6,954 bases of DNA, from contig CALEZA010000051.1 of the NCBI GenBank assembly GCA_937927965.1, positions 1 to 6,954 on the forward strand, written 5' to 3'. A program made the translations under genes and the position numbers. This stretch comes from an uncultured Candidatus Planktophila sp. GTDB taxonomy: Bacteria > Actinomycetota > Actinomycetes > Nanopelagicales > Nanopelagicaceae. Positions 6,715 to 6,954 of this stretch are shown one piece after another (the stretch's first letter is position 1; every line of letters starts with the position of its first letter). The notes under the pieces are model-generated. The model had not been told where the DNA came from. It ran no database searches and was given only the letters and a program-made list of their open reading frames with translations.

Positions 6715-6954
6715 ATGTCAAAGATCAAAGTAGAAGGAACAGTAGTCGAGCTCGATGGCGATGAGATGACACGCATCATGTGGCAGTTCATCAAGGATAA
6801 GTTGATCTTGCCTTACCTCGATGTCAATCTTGAGTATTACGACCTCGGCATGGAGCATCGCGATGCAACAGATGACCAGGTCACAATCGATGCCGCTAAA
6901 GCCATTCAAAAGCATGGCGTCGGTATTAAGTGCGCGACTATTACTCCTGATGAA
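6715..6954 (+). CDS. icd: NADP-dependent isocitrate dehydrogenase, 5' part only
   Basis: The enzyme oxidatively decarboxylates isocitrate to 2-oxoglutarate, yielding NADPH. Only the first 80 codons are present; the frame is open to the last base and the gene is cut by the window edge. The visible part is clearly the homodimeric type related to eukaryotic IDH1/IDH2, not the monomeric type and not the E. coli type. It reads [20 protein letters not shown] (10-29), then [16 protein letters not shown] (42-57), and [13 protein letters not shown] (68-80). In human IDH1, Lys72, Thr75 and Thr77 of the matching KCATITPDE motif lie at the substrate/NADP site, and all three are in place here at the same numbers. 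The start is fixed by AGGAG six bases upstream and by the family-typical N-terminus. The short gap suggests cotranscription with mdh, so two TCA dehydrogenases would be made together. Confidence 0.95.
   Translation, partial: MSKIKVEGTVVELDGDEMTRIMWQFIKDKLILPYLDVNLEYYDLGMEHRDATDDQVTIDAAKAIQKHGVGIKCATITPDE

Noticed and set aside
6718..6915. Minus-strand frame opposite the icd start
   Set aside because: The plus strand encodes an unmistakable isocitrate dehydrogenase N-terminus with a strong ribosome site; the antisense frame is a shadow.
1..6954. Defence system, mobile element, CRISPR array or RNA gene
   Set aside because: Almost every base is accounted for by housekeeping genes. No spaced repeats, transposase, integrase or tRNA/rRNA-like sequence was seen on reading.

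Overview
The window reads as an ordinary, very compact stretch of an actinobacterial chromosome, most likely from a streamlined freshwater lineage such as Nanopelagicales (the acI group, e.g. Planktophila). The evidence is the gene order, which is a compressed version of the order known from larger actinobacteria (sucC-sucD-perM-purN-purH in mycobacteria; folD-DUF3017 neighbours in mycobacteria and folD...mdh in Streptomyces). Base composition is well below the high GC of most actinobacteria, and the gaps are almost absent. The lineage call is inference from remembered families; no search was run.

Layout, all on the + strand: 3' part of sucC (1-554), sucD (554-1435), a multi-pass membrane protein of the DUF6350/PerM type (1442-2515), purN (2512-3075), purH (3068-4609), folD (4628-5470), a small DUF3017-type membrane protein (5458-5700), mdh (5740-6690) and the 5' part of an NADP-type isocitrate dehydrogenase (6715 to the window end). 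Seven genes from sucC to DUF3017 overlap or lie at most 18 bases apart. The largest gap, 39 bases before mdh, holds an imperfect 18-bp inverted repeat with a perfect 12-bp core overlapping a TTGACG box, the best candidate control site here. No non-coding stretch exceeds 40 bases, and I see no RNA gene, mobile element or CRISPR array.

The genes fall into two linked themes. SucCD, Mdh and Icd are TCA-cycle enzymes. PurN and PurH use 10-formyl-tetrahydrofolate in purine synthesis, and FolD makes that cofactor. The two membrane proteins are conserved actinobacterial neighbours; one (PerM) is tied to cell division in mycobacteria.

I found no new biological system. The points most worth a second look are the inverted repeat before mdh, the lactate-dehydrogenase-like type of malate dehydrogenase in a slot held by a different type in other actinobacteria, a possible leaderless promoter at folD, and the short PerM-like protein. 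Start sites were corrected by reading: purH begins at 3068, not at the upstream in-frame ATG at 2969.
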